DNA from: Sphingobacteriales bacterium
GTDB taxonomy: Bacteria; Bacteroidota; Bacteroidia; Chitinophagales; UBA2359
DNA length: 64,000 nucleotides
Assembly (NCBI GenBank): GCA_016711285.1
Contig: JADJTG010000010.1
Span: 62,001-126,000 of the forward strand
Direction of reading: 5' to 3'
The notes beneath the pieces were generated by a model, which was given only the letters and a program-made list of their open reading frames with translations, had not been told where the DNA came from and made no database searches. Shown here in pieces: positions 37,401 through 44,077 of the stretch. Position 1 is the first letter of the stretch. Each line of letters starts with the position of its first letter. The position numbers were made by a program, and so were the translations under genes.

Positions 37401-40380
37401 TGAGGTATGCGAACATATCATATCTGTATGTACCGAGCCTACACAACCTGTACAAATTTGTATTGCCGATTGCAGTTTATTGCCGGACGATGCCGTTATT
37501 ACTGATATAGAAACCATGTACAACTGTAGCATTGTTAATATTGATTATCCTTGTTTTACTTATGTACCCTTGCCCGGTTTTTATGGCGATGAAATTGCCA
37601 CTATCACAGCTTGTCACAATGGCTACTGCGAAACTTGGTATGCTCATATAAACGTACAAGAAGATTGCGATAATCCGCAAATAGTAAATGCTATCAACGA
37701 TTGTTATTACGAAACTTTGCAGAACACACCGATTTATGTATTCCCGCTTGTGAACGATATTGGAAACGGCATTTACATTTCACAAATTGCCACTCCTGCT
37801 CATGGTACTTTACAAAGCAACAGTAGCGGAAATTATACTTATACTCCTGCCAATGGTTTTAGCGGAGTAGAGGAAATCAGCTACACTATTTGCAACAACG
37901 ACGGCTTATGTGATCAAGCTACCATTTGCATAACGGTAATAGCGGATTGCGACCAAACGCAATATACTTGTACCAATCCGATGACCCCTGTTTCTGTATG
38001 TGTTACTTTCTGCGATGTACCGCAGGCTACTATAGCAGCAGTATTGCCGCAATTACAATGCAGTATTGATGATATTAATGGAAACTGCTTCATTTATACA
38101 CCCAAAGCGGGTTACATTTTAGGAACGCGCGATACAATTCAAGTGGTGGGCTGTCATAATAATATTTGCGATACAACAGAAGTAGTCATTCAAATCGGTT
38201 GCCAGCTACAAGCTATTGATGATGCCATAACTTTAAATATCGGACAAACCGTAAACGTAAATATTCTTGATAATGACATTGACCCTTGCAACGAGCCGCC
38301 TACGGTTTCTATTACCAACAATGTCAGTCATGGCATTGCAAGCCTCAGCAGCAATGGCGTACTCACTTACACACCACAAGTAGGTTTTATAGGAACAGAT
38401 ACGCTCACCTATCAATTGTGTAGCGCGTGTATGAATATGTGCGACAGCGGAATAGCGGTATTTACCGTGCTCAACAACAGCAATATTGCAGTGCCGGATA
38501 ATGTAGTCACTTACATCAATACTTCCGTCACCTTTGATGCCTCCGAAAATGATAACCCGGGCTTCAATGTGCCCTTGGTAATTACACAATACACCAACCC
38601 TGCCAATGGAAACGTATATTTATATAATGGTGAATTTACCTTTATACCAAATAGCAACTTTACAGGTAGCACTTCGTTCCAATATACCGTTTGTGCTGGT
38701 AATGTATGCGACCAAACTACTGTTTCTGTTCAGATAGTAGCAGGAATTTTGGCTCAAGATGATTTGGTAGTGATGACTCCTAACGACGAAATTATCATTC
38801 CGGTTATCAGCAACGATTATGGCGACAATCCTGTAATTGATACCACTACCACACCCAACCAAGGTACGGTAACTATTAATAATGACGGCACTATTACTTA
38901 CAGCAACGACAGCGGATACGAAGGTGTCATTACATTTACCTACACGATTTGCAATGGCGAAGGCTGTGACGAAGCACTGGTTACTGTATTGGTTGATGGT
39001 GTAGTACAATCGCCTATTGCTATTGACGATGATACTACCACTTATCTCAATACACCTATTGCGATAGATATTTTGGAAAATGATGTGAATATCAACACTT
39101 ATACCGATGTTCATATTATGGTGCCGCCGCAACATGGTATTGCTGTGTTAGATGCTAATAATCAATTAATTTATACTCCGTATGTAAATTATTCGGGTAC
39201 AGACGAATTGCTCTATGAAATCTGCGACCCATTGGATAATTGCTATGTGGCGACTGTATTTGTTACCATTTTGCCGGTTCAGCAAGAGGAGTTGTTTGCT
39301 ATCAATGATGCAGCAACGACTATGATAAATGAAGCCGTAAATGTAGCAGTGTTGAATAATGACTTCAATGTGGCTGATGATGCAACCCTTACTATCAGCA
39401 CAAACCCTGCAAATGGTACAGCTACCGTGAGCAACAACGAAATTATTTATACACCTGATAATGCGTTTGCAGGCAACGATACTTTGAGTTATCAAATATG
39501 CAACGGCAGCGATTGTTCGGAAGCAAATGTGGTTATTACTGTTTTGAGCGGTGCTGTATTGGCTATTGATGATGAAGCTGCTACAACTATCAATGTACCT
39601 TTTGTAATCAATATTTTGGAAAATGACCAAAATGTAGCGGGTAATCCGGTAGTTACCATCATCACACAACCCGAACACGGGGCAGTATATGTAAACTTAG
39701 ACGAATCGCTCACTTATAATCCGCATGCAGGTTTTATCGGCAACGATACACTCGTTTATCAGGTGTGCAATGGTGCTTCCTGCGACCAAGCAATGGTATT
39801 TATCAGTGTTACGGCGCAAAGCATACCTAAACCTAATGCCGAAAATGACGAAATTATTACTTCGGTGAATACTACCGTTACATACACTGTGTTGGGCAAC
39901 GACAGCGACCCGAATAATTTACCGCTGACCGTGAACATCATTACGGCTCCCGAACACGGCGAAGTCCTCGTAAATGAAGATATGAGCATCAGCTACACAC
40001 CGTATGCCGAATATACCGGTCAAGATGTGCTGCAATATCGTATTTGCAACAGCGATGGTGCTTGTGACGATGCTTTGGTATTCATTACTATCCGCGATTG
40101 TGCATTGACAATTCCTACCGGTTTTTCACCGAATGGAGATGGTATCAATGATGTTTTTGAAATTGTGAATATAGATTGTTACGAAAGCCCGAGCATTAAA
40201 ATATTTAACCGTTGGGGTGAAGAAGTATATAGTCGTCAGGGCGAAAAATGGGATTTCTGGAATGGTACTTGGGACAAAACAGGCGAGCAGTTGCCGGCAG
40301 GTACTTATTTCTATGTCATTATAGGAAAATCTGATGATATTACTTCCCAACAATCAGGTTATGTAATGCTCAAACGTTAA
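28402..40380 (+). CDS. Giant T9SS surface protein 1, C-terminal part (Ig-like, DUF11, cadherin-like, type B sorting domain)
   Basis: Same frame as the preceding CDS; used alone, a GTG at 28564 would be the first plausible start (3,938 residues) but would lack a signal peptide. Domain order: about 27 Ig-like units of about 80 residues (28.5-35.0 kb), a cadherin-like unit, three DUF11 units with acidic DDYDDEDD tails, then about ten VLNND-type cadherin-like units mixed with three Cys-rich modules, and a C-terminal gliding-motility/T9SS type B domain (IPTGFSPNGDGINDVFEI ... GTYFYVI). It is probably exported by T9SS and held on the surface as an adhesin. The whole gene would encode about 5,680 residues. 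The porP/sprF-like gene begins 57 bp downstream. Confidence 0.9.
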   Translation, partial: VPLNGFGNPYIANPVITPPAGITTYTATYLDAFNCEATYSIQVNVEPTPEPVLVVQGDLNSCAAAGQVILDAGSGYFSYAWFDASNPTNPIPVGSGQTLAPTLSGNYYVEVVSNTANQCVGISPTIEVNINHSIEPQIAVIPDNAICSDTEATLIVTGNFNDIQWYNVNNPTTPIAFGASFITDNAGTYFITATDQNGCPAQSEPETISIFAVQNVAIALDGDNLLCKNETVTLSVPPVFTNYLWKINGSTVSSGGNTFVASQSGTYTVETIDINGCKVTSDPVFIETLPFQTPIVSAVGPSTVCTGKEVTLAVFGTYPTIQWYSATAPPPSGTILGTGNTFTTGISGSYLVYVTNEDGCSGASAAVPVTIIEPNATLNALSNTEITLCGEEEETTLSVSAGFFNYIWYYNGTPLPNQTNNTLTSMGAGVYYATAKTLDGCLLTSPIFAIQVQDIPQAGIEVDGEQSFCIGENIILTLTEPHDSYQWYSNNTIIVGATSPELIVTQSGVYHAVVMDGSCSTTTFTIPITVYPLPEVFITAGAYPVCEGGSVSLSSNSGTYAVRQWLKDGLPIYQATEAAYTATENGIYSLQVTDANGCTNISNDIEITFYPTPQVDITVESNSNFCEGGNVTVSATAGYSSYEWIFNGQTILANNENQYFATQNGIMQVQVTDANGCSNISETVEVNINPNPIPVIMAPQQQICEGESTEFAVQGNYAIVQWFFNGQALYNGSSNVIEVNQGGSYTVYVNDFNGCEGTSNPVVLTVNPLPQPTVSQTETIACGNEDLPIVLTASGGVFSNYRWWRNGVEIVAEGTTLNTYNAMQQGVYTVEVTDANGCTNTSGTTAEVIVSPTMPVNLTADKYEICPGEVVEFDANANATTFSWTPNDGTLSCLTCARPVATPQQTTTYSLTITDAYGCQQTESVLITVIPTPQAVLSISDNSICEGGSAIVTATTGFTNYAFYLNGVTLLQNGASNSYNAAYDGVYTVVVTNTQGCQGTSNPVNLEVTPLPSPELYIEGDLNLCENNSTVLSVADASYSSYQWYSGDFIIPGSIYPSLNVISSGYYYVVVTDANGCIGQSSVFEISVTENPTPAVIASKTQICEDESTTLAVLGNNIAAVQWYKDGQAISTGITPVLTVSASGAYTAYVTDAQGCSATSAAINISVLPAPQVNITPETYSDCSADAMSVTLTANTGFVNYQWLWNSNVLVQNNGDNTFNAEQSGSYQVIATNAQGCSAASNVAVLQFNTLPPVNIQAETDQICLGESVQLFSNSAAQSISWSPAASLSCSNCPNPIATPTQTTTYTVTITDANGCESQGNITINTIINPAIAIAIAGTGGTANVCAGESVTIQATTGYAEYSWYLNGITLVQQSASNVLQATQSGTYSVEATTYSGCMVNSNTVNVVVNSLPEVQLSLSSNGNFCEGGNVTVTATSGLANYSWFVNNTLVSGNNTNSIVITENSSVYVVVSNQNTCTATSEMIEVNVLPSPAPVIMAGSNTTICQGQSVILSVVGNYSNYQWYLDGAILPTANSAVYEASAAGNYTVYVNNNADCEDISAPMYINILPLPTVAIAPETDAYICYEDFNINLIATNGLFYYEWYRNGTALVQAGSSNILAVDNPGDYVVVATQSNGCQNTSNYVSVYPNANPSVNLMASDTIICPNESVQLYVNSSAVSYEWSPTSGLSCTDCPNPIATPAYNTNYLVTITDAEGCSASASVLIQVINPESINISGATAFCEGSVSTLTATAGFSNYQWYHNGIAIYQANSSQIEISESGDYYVISGNDECTAVSDTLSVQTVTAEKAIISISDYDFCNNSTSITLDAGTTAEGEVYDSYMWYNDENDALIGTGRYHTVNNDGTYYVVVTQNGCSSTSDPILISTSDFTAPIIYLQESTLCENSSFTLQVAGNYENVLWYQTGYANPLNSFSNNVYEGSESGDYYAVVTDGTCSGTTDTISVVLQNSPTVSIFPSPEIHICQGGTATLYANSTPDTDISFQWYRNGFLILGATQNSFTTDIEGSYAVVATNVSQCSTLSAAVEVIINQPAEIACMLPAMTCLNEAIEVILSLPQASNVDNIQWNFGDAEVISQNEQAATLRWTTAGLKPVTVSYNNETDGCAFTHSCQTMVETADFNFQPVVQHATFCNHDGVISLIENSNTSDTTYSYVWIGPDGFSSTEENIENLVPGIYSVTVTYNGMCSDTQTFNFEIEGGEAQVAVDAVDDYAIATPGQTLNINVIANDSGDAICVENITQLPQQGSAVINSCSNISFTAPTDFFGEIPFSYNILDACGDTAMATVHIYIDPVVIDTLHIDLELEKSVNDYEVSVGDIVTYTISVINKGPDNATGVSVYDMLPEGIVFIASDGSYNADNGLWQIGNLAVNQTVSLNIVAQVAAISGPILNIAEIESANEQDIDSTPGDNNENPNVDDYDDEDDAVIMPFDPNSPIVIDLELEKSVDTYEVSVGDIITYTISVINKGPDNATGVSVYDMLPEGLVFIASDGSYNADNGLWNIGNLAVNQTVSLNIVAQVAAISGPILNIAEIESANEQDIDSTPGDNNENPNVDDYDDEDDAVIIPFDPTEPLVIDLELEKSVDAYEVSNGDIIHYSISVINKGPDNATGVSVFDMLPEGVTFVTSNGNYNAENGIWTIGNLPVNNSVTLIITAQVGDITGEIVNIAEIESANEQDIDSTPGDNNENLNVDDYDDEDDAVIVPFNDTNVISAKPDTYIICQDQSTLLTVLDNDTGNGLEITNTIQEPQHGTVVVIETGIFYTPQSGYIGTDYFEYIIQDGDNNMDVTSVDVTIQECPNPNQAPLSDTLEVCTMQVTPIIICNDFVDPDGDHAAIIEGSTTFHCSLVFMNDSCFRYTPLPGFVGIDTVYLQVCDDQVPAACSTSIVYVHVGCNKPEANDDYITYQCGGTQNIDVLLNDELNYFCSDNVNMTFISGPEHGTATVTNGHYLSYQADDEFSGNDEIEYVICNQCGKCDTAIVHITVPACNEVCEHIISVCTEPTQPVQICIADCSLLPDDAVITDIETMYNCSIVNIDYPCFTYVPLPGFYGDEIATITACHNGYCETWYAHINVQEDCDNPQIVNAINDCYYETLQNTPIYVFPLVNDIGNGIYISQIATPAHGTLQSNSSGNYTYTPANGFSGVEEISYTICNNDGLCDQATICITVIADCDQTQYTCTNPMTPVSVCVTFCDVPQATIAAVLPQLQCSIDDINGNCFIYTPKAGYILGTRDTIQVVGCHNNICDTTEVVIQIGCQLQAIDDAITLNIGQTVNVNILDNDIDPCNEPPTVSITNNVSHGIASLSSNGVLTYTPQVGFIGTDTLTYQLCSACMNMCDSGIAVFTVLNNSNIAVPDNVVTYINTSVTFDASENDNPGFNVPLVITQYTNPANGNVYLYNGEFTFIPNSNFTGSTSFQYTVCAGNVCDQTTVSVQIVAGILAQDDLVVMTPNDEIIIPVISNDYGDNPVIDTTTTPNQGTVTINNDGTITYSNDSGYEGVITFTYTICNGEGCDEALVTVLVDGVVQSPIAIDDDTTTYLNTPIAIDILENDVNINTYTDVHIMVPPQHGIAVLDANNQLIYTPYVNYSGTDELLYEICDPLDNCYVATVFVTILPVQQEELFAINDAATTMINEAVNVAVLNNDFNVADDATLTISTNPANGTATVSNNEIIYTPDNAFAGNDTLSYQICNGSDCSEANVVITVLSGAVLAIDDEAATTINVPFVINILENDQNVAGNPVVTIITQPEHGAVYVNLDESLTYNPHAGFIGNDTLVYQVCNGASCDQAMVFISVTAQSIPKPNAENDEIITSVNTTVTYTVLGNDSDPNNLPLTVNIITAPEHGEVLVNEDMSISYTPYAEYTGQDVLQYRICNSDGACDDALVFITIRDCALTIPTGFSPNGDGINDVFEIVNIDCYESPSIKIFNRWGEEVYSRQGEKWDFWNGTWDKTGEQLPAGTYFYVIIGKSDDITSQQSGYVMLKR
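28564..35050 (+). repeat. Array of about 27 Ig-like repeats with a five-unit higher-order period
   Basis: Each unit has the pattern C-x-G/E-x(2)-V-x-L, then a YQWY-NG strand, G-Y-V-V-TDANGC and a linker with P-x-P. Three variant units carrying a W-S/T-P motif and LSC-CPNPIATP-like segment have that Trp at 31051, 32245 and 33445, that is 1,194 and 1,200 bp apart. The units between them also match in register. Confidence 0.85.
35344..36552 (+). repeat. Three DUF11 repeats in giant protein 1
   Basis: Three units of about 134 residues each begin with IDLELEKSV and contain GDIITYTISVINKGPDNATG and YDMLPEG. They end in DSTPGDNNENPNVDDYDDED. The first two are nearly identical at the DNA level. The same unit type is expanded to 14 copies in giant protein 2. 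Confidence 0.9.
36570..40090 (+). repeat. Cadherin-like (VLNND type) repeats alternating with Cys-rich modules
   Basis: About ten units share a NDN/DD opening, a VLxND or ILxND motif, a PxHGT segment, YTPxxGFxGxD and YxICN-G-CD. Three Cys-rich modules of about 85-95 residues (near 36827-37116, 37402-37668 and 37948-38203) are interleaved. These fit the bacterial cadherin-like / Big_9 family common in secreted adhesins. Confidence 0.8.
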
Positions 40381-40437
40381 TGCTAACCGCTTCATTATTT
40401 ATTTCATTACAACTAAAAAATTAAAAAACTACCTTTT

Positions 40438-41394
40438 ATGACAATCCGGCAATTATGGAAAGCAACAATTGCAATTATCGCCGTTGGCTTTCAGTTGAAT
40501 ATATATGCACAGCAAGACGCGCTCTTTACACAATATATGTTTAATGGTTCGTCTTATAATCCGGCGTATGCCGGCAGCCGCGAATGTTTGAGCGGAACTG
40601 CTTTTTATCGCGACCAATGGGTGGGCATTGAAGGCGCACCCAAAACAGTGAGCATCAGCGCACATTCGCCTTTGGGAACGAAAAGAAAAACTGCTTTAGG
40701 GGTCACTATTGAAAATGACCGCATTGGCGTAATCAATCAAAACCGTTTGTTTGCCGACTATGCTTATCGTATTCCTTTGGCAAATGGTATGCTTTCTTTG
40801 GGTATCAAAGGAGGTGCTACTTGGTACAATGCCAACTACGCCGATGTAAGCACCATTGACCCCGACATCAATGTATATGGCGAAAATATCAGCCGTGTTT
40901 TGCCCAATTTCGGAACAGGGGTGTATTATTACGGTCAGCGTTTCTTTGCCGGACTTGCCGTGCCGCGCTTGCTCAATAATAGTATTGACGACAACGGCGA
41001 CACCCACCTCAGCAAAAGCAGCCGCGAAGAACGACATTACTATCTGAGTGGCGGTTATGTGCAGCCAATTAGTTCGGTTTTGCTCTTTAAGCCTACCTTC
41101 TTGATAAAATACGCCGAAAATGCACCGATGGAAAGCGATATAAATCTGAATTTTCTGATTAAAAGCAGATTTTGGTTAGGTGCTTCGCTGCGCAACAACG
41201 TTTCGGACAAATTTGCTGCCGTTTCCTATAATATTAATATGATGTTGCAAGCTACACCTCAAATTCGCGTAGGATATGCTTACGATATTTCAGGCAACGA
41301 ATTGCGCCGCTACAGCAGTGGCTCGCACGAATTGATGCTGGGATATGATTTGGTGAAAATGGAAGATAAAATTGTAACCCCGCGTTATTTTTAA
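40438..41394 (+). CDS. PorP/SprF family type IX secretion outer-membrane protein
   Basis: A 318-residue protein with a signal peptide (ending near NIYAQ) and the family opening QDALFTQYMFNGSSYNPAYAGSR. YRDQWVGIEGAPKTVSIS and a C-terminal beta-barrel pattern follow (GYAYDISGNELRRYSSGSHELMLGYD). In Flavobacterium, SprF is needed for secretion of the adhesin SprB encoded just upstream. Here the gene begins 57 bp after a giant type B-sorted protein, the same arrangement. It is therefore the likely secretion or anchoring partner of giant protein 1; this pairing is inferred. Confidence 0.93.
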   Translation: MTIRQLWKATIAIIAVGFQLNIYAQQDALFTQYMFNGSSYNPAYAGSRECLSGTAFYRDQWVGIEGAPKTVSISAHSPLGTKRKTALGVTIENDRIGVINQNRLFADYAYRIPLANGMLSLGIKGGATWYNANYADVSTIDPDINVYGENISRVLPNFGTGVYYYGQRFFAGLAVPRLLNNSIDDNGDTHLSKSSREERHYYLSGGYVQPISSVLLFKPTFLIKYAENAPMESDINLNFLIKSRFWLGASLRNNVSDKFAAVSYNINMMLQATPQIRVGYAYDISGNELRRYSSGSHELMLGYDLVKMEDKIVTPRYF

Positions 41395-41967
41395 TTGAAA
41401 AAATAAAACAAAAAATAGAATAATACAGGGTTTAACAGCAAAAAATGTCTTGCTTTCTTCTACATTTCATAGCTTGGCGGCATTCTTTATTGGCAAGGCA
41501 ATATTTTTATGCAAGAACTCTGTATTTTTTTAAAAATTGGTATAGTTTTAGTACTACCGGATATAGAATTTACTCAATATCATTCCCTTTCTTGATGCTA
41601 ATATATGTGTATCGCCACCGACTTCTCACAACCTGTAAAGTGGCATATTATTTTTGTAAAAATCAATTAAATTTATTTTAAAAATAAATTGTAAAATATT
41701 AATTATAAATATTTTATATAAAAAAATACAATTAACATCAAGATTAAAAATACTAAAACTATCATTGCTTTTATACGAAATAAGAACAGGCGCGAAAATT
41801 GTTATCCTCTTTCTTCATTTTTGAATAGCTTGGCGGCATTCTTTTCTTCTCTTTAACAGTGAGTAACGCCTGTCCTTTTTTCTTCTTTTTTAATAAAGAA
41901 GGCTGAATTTAACTATTCAGCCTTTCTTTTTTTATAATTGTTGGTCTTTGTTCGTAATTCTTTTTAT
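41395..41967. other. 573-bp intergenic region with a 20-bp direct repeat
   Basis: No convincing gene. The 20-bp sequence ATAGCTTGGCGGCATTCTTT occurs at 41469-41488 and again at 41825-41844, each preceded by a similar T/C-rich stretch. ACAGGCG (41786-41792) and CGCCTGT (41867-41873) flank the second copy, and the right arm is followed by T-rich sequence. A 78-codon ORF at 41445-41681 has no recognisable features. The region may hold a small RNA or a dispersed repeat element. Confidence 0.5.
41895..41937 (-). terminator. Terminator downstream of pyruvate kinase, probably bidirectional
   Basis: GGCTGAA/TTCAGCC (41901-41907 and 41916-41922), with A- and T-rich extensions on both sides, closes an 8-nt loop. 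It lies 31 bp beyond the pyruvate kinase stop on the minus strand and has a T run on the plus strand as well. Confidence 0.75.
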
Positions 41968-43410
41968 CTATGAATAATAATAGCTGCCAATTACATCTAC
42001 TTTGATGGTATTGGTGCTGCCGCGTTCTTTGAGGGGCATACTGCCGGTGAATATCACCACATCATCTTCTTTTACCAAACCTTTTTTCAATAATATCGCT
42101 TCTACTTCGGCGATGGTAGTGTCGGTTGTATTGAATGAATTATAATAAAACGCACGTACTCCCCACAGCAAATTAAGCTCGTTGAGAATGTCGGCGTTTT
42201 CGGTAAACATAAAAATAGGTGCTTTGGGGCGATGACTCGAAAGTTTGAACGCCGAGTACCCTGATTTTGTCATTCCAATAATAGCACTGGCATTCACGCG
42301 GTTGGCAATATCGCAGGCACTGGCACAGATGGTGTCGGAAAGATATTTGTTGAGTGTAGGGTCAAAATGGCTGTCTTTGTCATAAATGCTTTCTTCTTTT
42401 TCAGCCTCTTCCATAATGCGGTGCATCGTTTCTATTACTTTCACGGGGTGAATACCGGTAGCGGTTTCGCCGGAAAGCATCACAGCATCAGCTCCATCAT
42501 AGATGGCATTGGCTACATCGGTTACTTCGGCACGGGTGGGGCTGGAATTGTAGGTCATACTTTCCATCATCTGTGTAGCAATAATCACCGGCACAGCCTG
42601 TGCATTACAACGGCGCACTATATCTTTTTGTATAGAGGGCACTTGCTCCACAGGCATTTCTACACCCAAATCGCCGCGCGCCACCATAATGGCATCGGCA
42701 GCAGTGATGATGCTGTCGATATTGAGATAGGCTTCGGGCTTTTCTATCTTGGCTATTATTTTTGCCTGATGCCCCTGCGCCTGAATACGTTTGCGCAATT
42801 TTTCTACATCGCCCGCCCGCCGAACAAACGACAAAGCTATCCAATGAATGGGCTGTTGGAGAATAAAGTCCAGATCCTGAATATCTTTGATGGTGAGCGA
42901 AGGCATAGAAATATTGGTGTCGGGCAGGTTGATTCCTTTTTTGGAACTCACCACCCCACCGAACATCACTTCCGCTTCTACTTCCGTAGCACTCAAAATA
43001 CGTGTTGCACGCAATTCCACTTTGCCATCGTCAATCAAAATACGGTCGCCAACTTTTATATCTGCCGAAAAACTTTCGTAAGAGATATACAAACGCTCAC
43101 TGTTGCCCACCATTTTTTCTGTAGTAAATATCACGCGAGAGCCGGTTTTGAGTTCGGTATTCAGCTCCATTTCGCCAGTACGGATTTTAGGTCCTTGCAG
43201 GTCGGCTAAAATGGCAACGCTCGCACTCAGCTCCTGATTAATGGAAGTGATGAGGTCAATAATTGTTTTTTTGTCTTCGTGTGAGCCGTGTGAAAAATTC
43301 AGACGAAACACATCTACACCGGCTACAACCAAGTCGCGCAATACTTCATAACTGGAACTCGCCGGACCTATTGTAGCAACTATTTTGGTGCGTGTACTGT
43401 CGTGTATCAT
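41968..43410 (-). CDS. pyk: Pyruvate kinase
   Basis: Converts phosphoenolpyruvate and ADP to pyruvate and ATP, in the cytosol. The 480-residue protein begins with TKIVATIGPAS and has RLNFSHG, ADLQGPKIRTG, the catalytic-region IIAKIEKPEA, VARGDLGVEMP and MLSGETATG. A C-terminal regulatory-type domain (MTKSGYSAFKLSSHRPKAPI) follows. It is intact and monocistronic by context, with its own downstream terminator. Confidence 0.97.
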   Translation of the reverse strand: MIHDSTRTKIVATIGPASSSYEVLRDLVVAGVDVFRLNFSHGSHEDKKTIIDLITSINQELSASVAILADLQGPKIRTGEMELNTELKTGSRVIFTTEKMVGNSERLYISYESFSADIKVGDRILIDDGKVELRATRILSATEVEAEVMFGGVVSSKKGINLPDTNISMPSLTIKDIQDLDFILQQPIHWIALSFVRRAGDVEKLRKRIQAQGHQAKIIAKIEKPEAYLNIDSIITAADAIMVARGDLGVEMPVEQVPSIQKDIVRRCNAQAVPVIIATQMMESMTYNSSPTRAEVTDVANAIYDGADAVMLSGETATGIHPVKVIETMHRIMEEAEKEESIYDKDSHFDPTLNKYLSDTICASACDIANRVNASAIIGMTKSGYSAFKLSSHRPKAPIFMFTENADILNELNLLWGVRAFYYNSFNTTDTTIAEVEAILLKKGLVKEDDVVIFTGSMPLKERGSTNTIKVDVIGSYYYS

Positions 43411-43576
43411 AATTGAAATAAACCGATACTTTTTTAATATATGAATAAAATAAAAAAATGTTTTCTGATAGGGTTGTGTATGGCAGTGCCTTTTTTATAA
43501 TAATGAAAAAAGACAAAATGAATAACAATAAAGAAAGTAAAAGAGTAAAAACTATTTGATAAAATATATAAATATT

Positions 43577-43960
43577 TTAATAAGCGTATTTTTCCCGCCT
43601 TACAAATAAACCCCTTGCAAATGCACCCGTGAGTGCTCCTAAACCGCCGCACCAACCGCCGAGCAATGATGTCAAACTGATTAGAGCACCCGGACTAAGA
43701 TCGCCGAACAAGGCTCCCATTTTTTGCCCTACTATATTGCCACTTGCCGCCAATTGCCAGGTGGCATAGCTGCCCCACAACAAAGAAATAGTGGCAAAGC
43801 CCATAACAAATGCCGCCAAAGGATTAATTTTTTGCCAAAAAGCTATAATTGCGGCAATAGGTAATGCCACCCACCAAGGCAAAAAATACTGTGCTATCGC
43901 TGCTATCGTTATCAAAAAAAAAGAACCAAGCAGTGCTGATTTAATATTTTTAAAATTCAT
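43577..43960 (-). CDS. Small membrane protein of unknown function
   Basis: About 127 residues from the ATG at 43960 (an in-frame start at 44029 would add a charged extension lacking the family look). Four hydrophobic segments are separated by short loops, including FLPWWVALPIAAIIAFWQ and AFVMGFATISLLWGSYATW, and a Gly-rich last segment (SLLGGWCGGLGALTGAFARG). I do not recognise a family. It lies between recQ and pyk on the same strand with gaps of about 120 and 170 bp, and nothing in the context gives a function. Confidence 0.65.
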   Translation of the reverse strand: MNFKNIKSALLGSFFLITIAAIAQYFLPWWVALPIAAIIAFWQKINPLAAFVMGFATISLLWGSYATWQLAASGNIVGQKMGALFGDLSPGALISLTSLLGGWCGGLGALTGAFARGLFVRREKYAY

Positions 43961-44077
43961 GGCGATATCTGTTGTTTTTCGCAAAAAATTAAAAATGTCT
44001 GTATTTTGCTTTTTTAAAATAAAAAACAAAGGAACGTATTTTTTTAAATTCCAAAAAATATATTTTCAAAGTGAGTT

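Noticed and set aside
41445..41681. 78-codon ORF between porP and pyk
   Set aside because: No signal, domain or plausible ribosome-binding site; its composition looks like translated AT-rich intergenic DNA.
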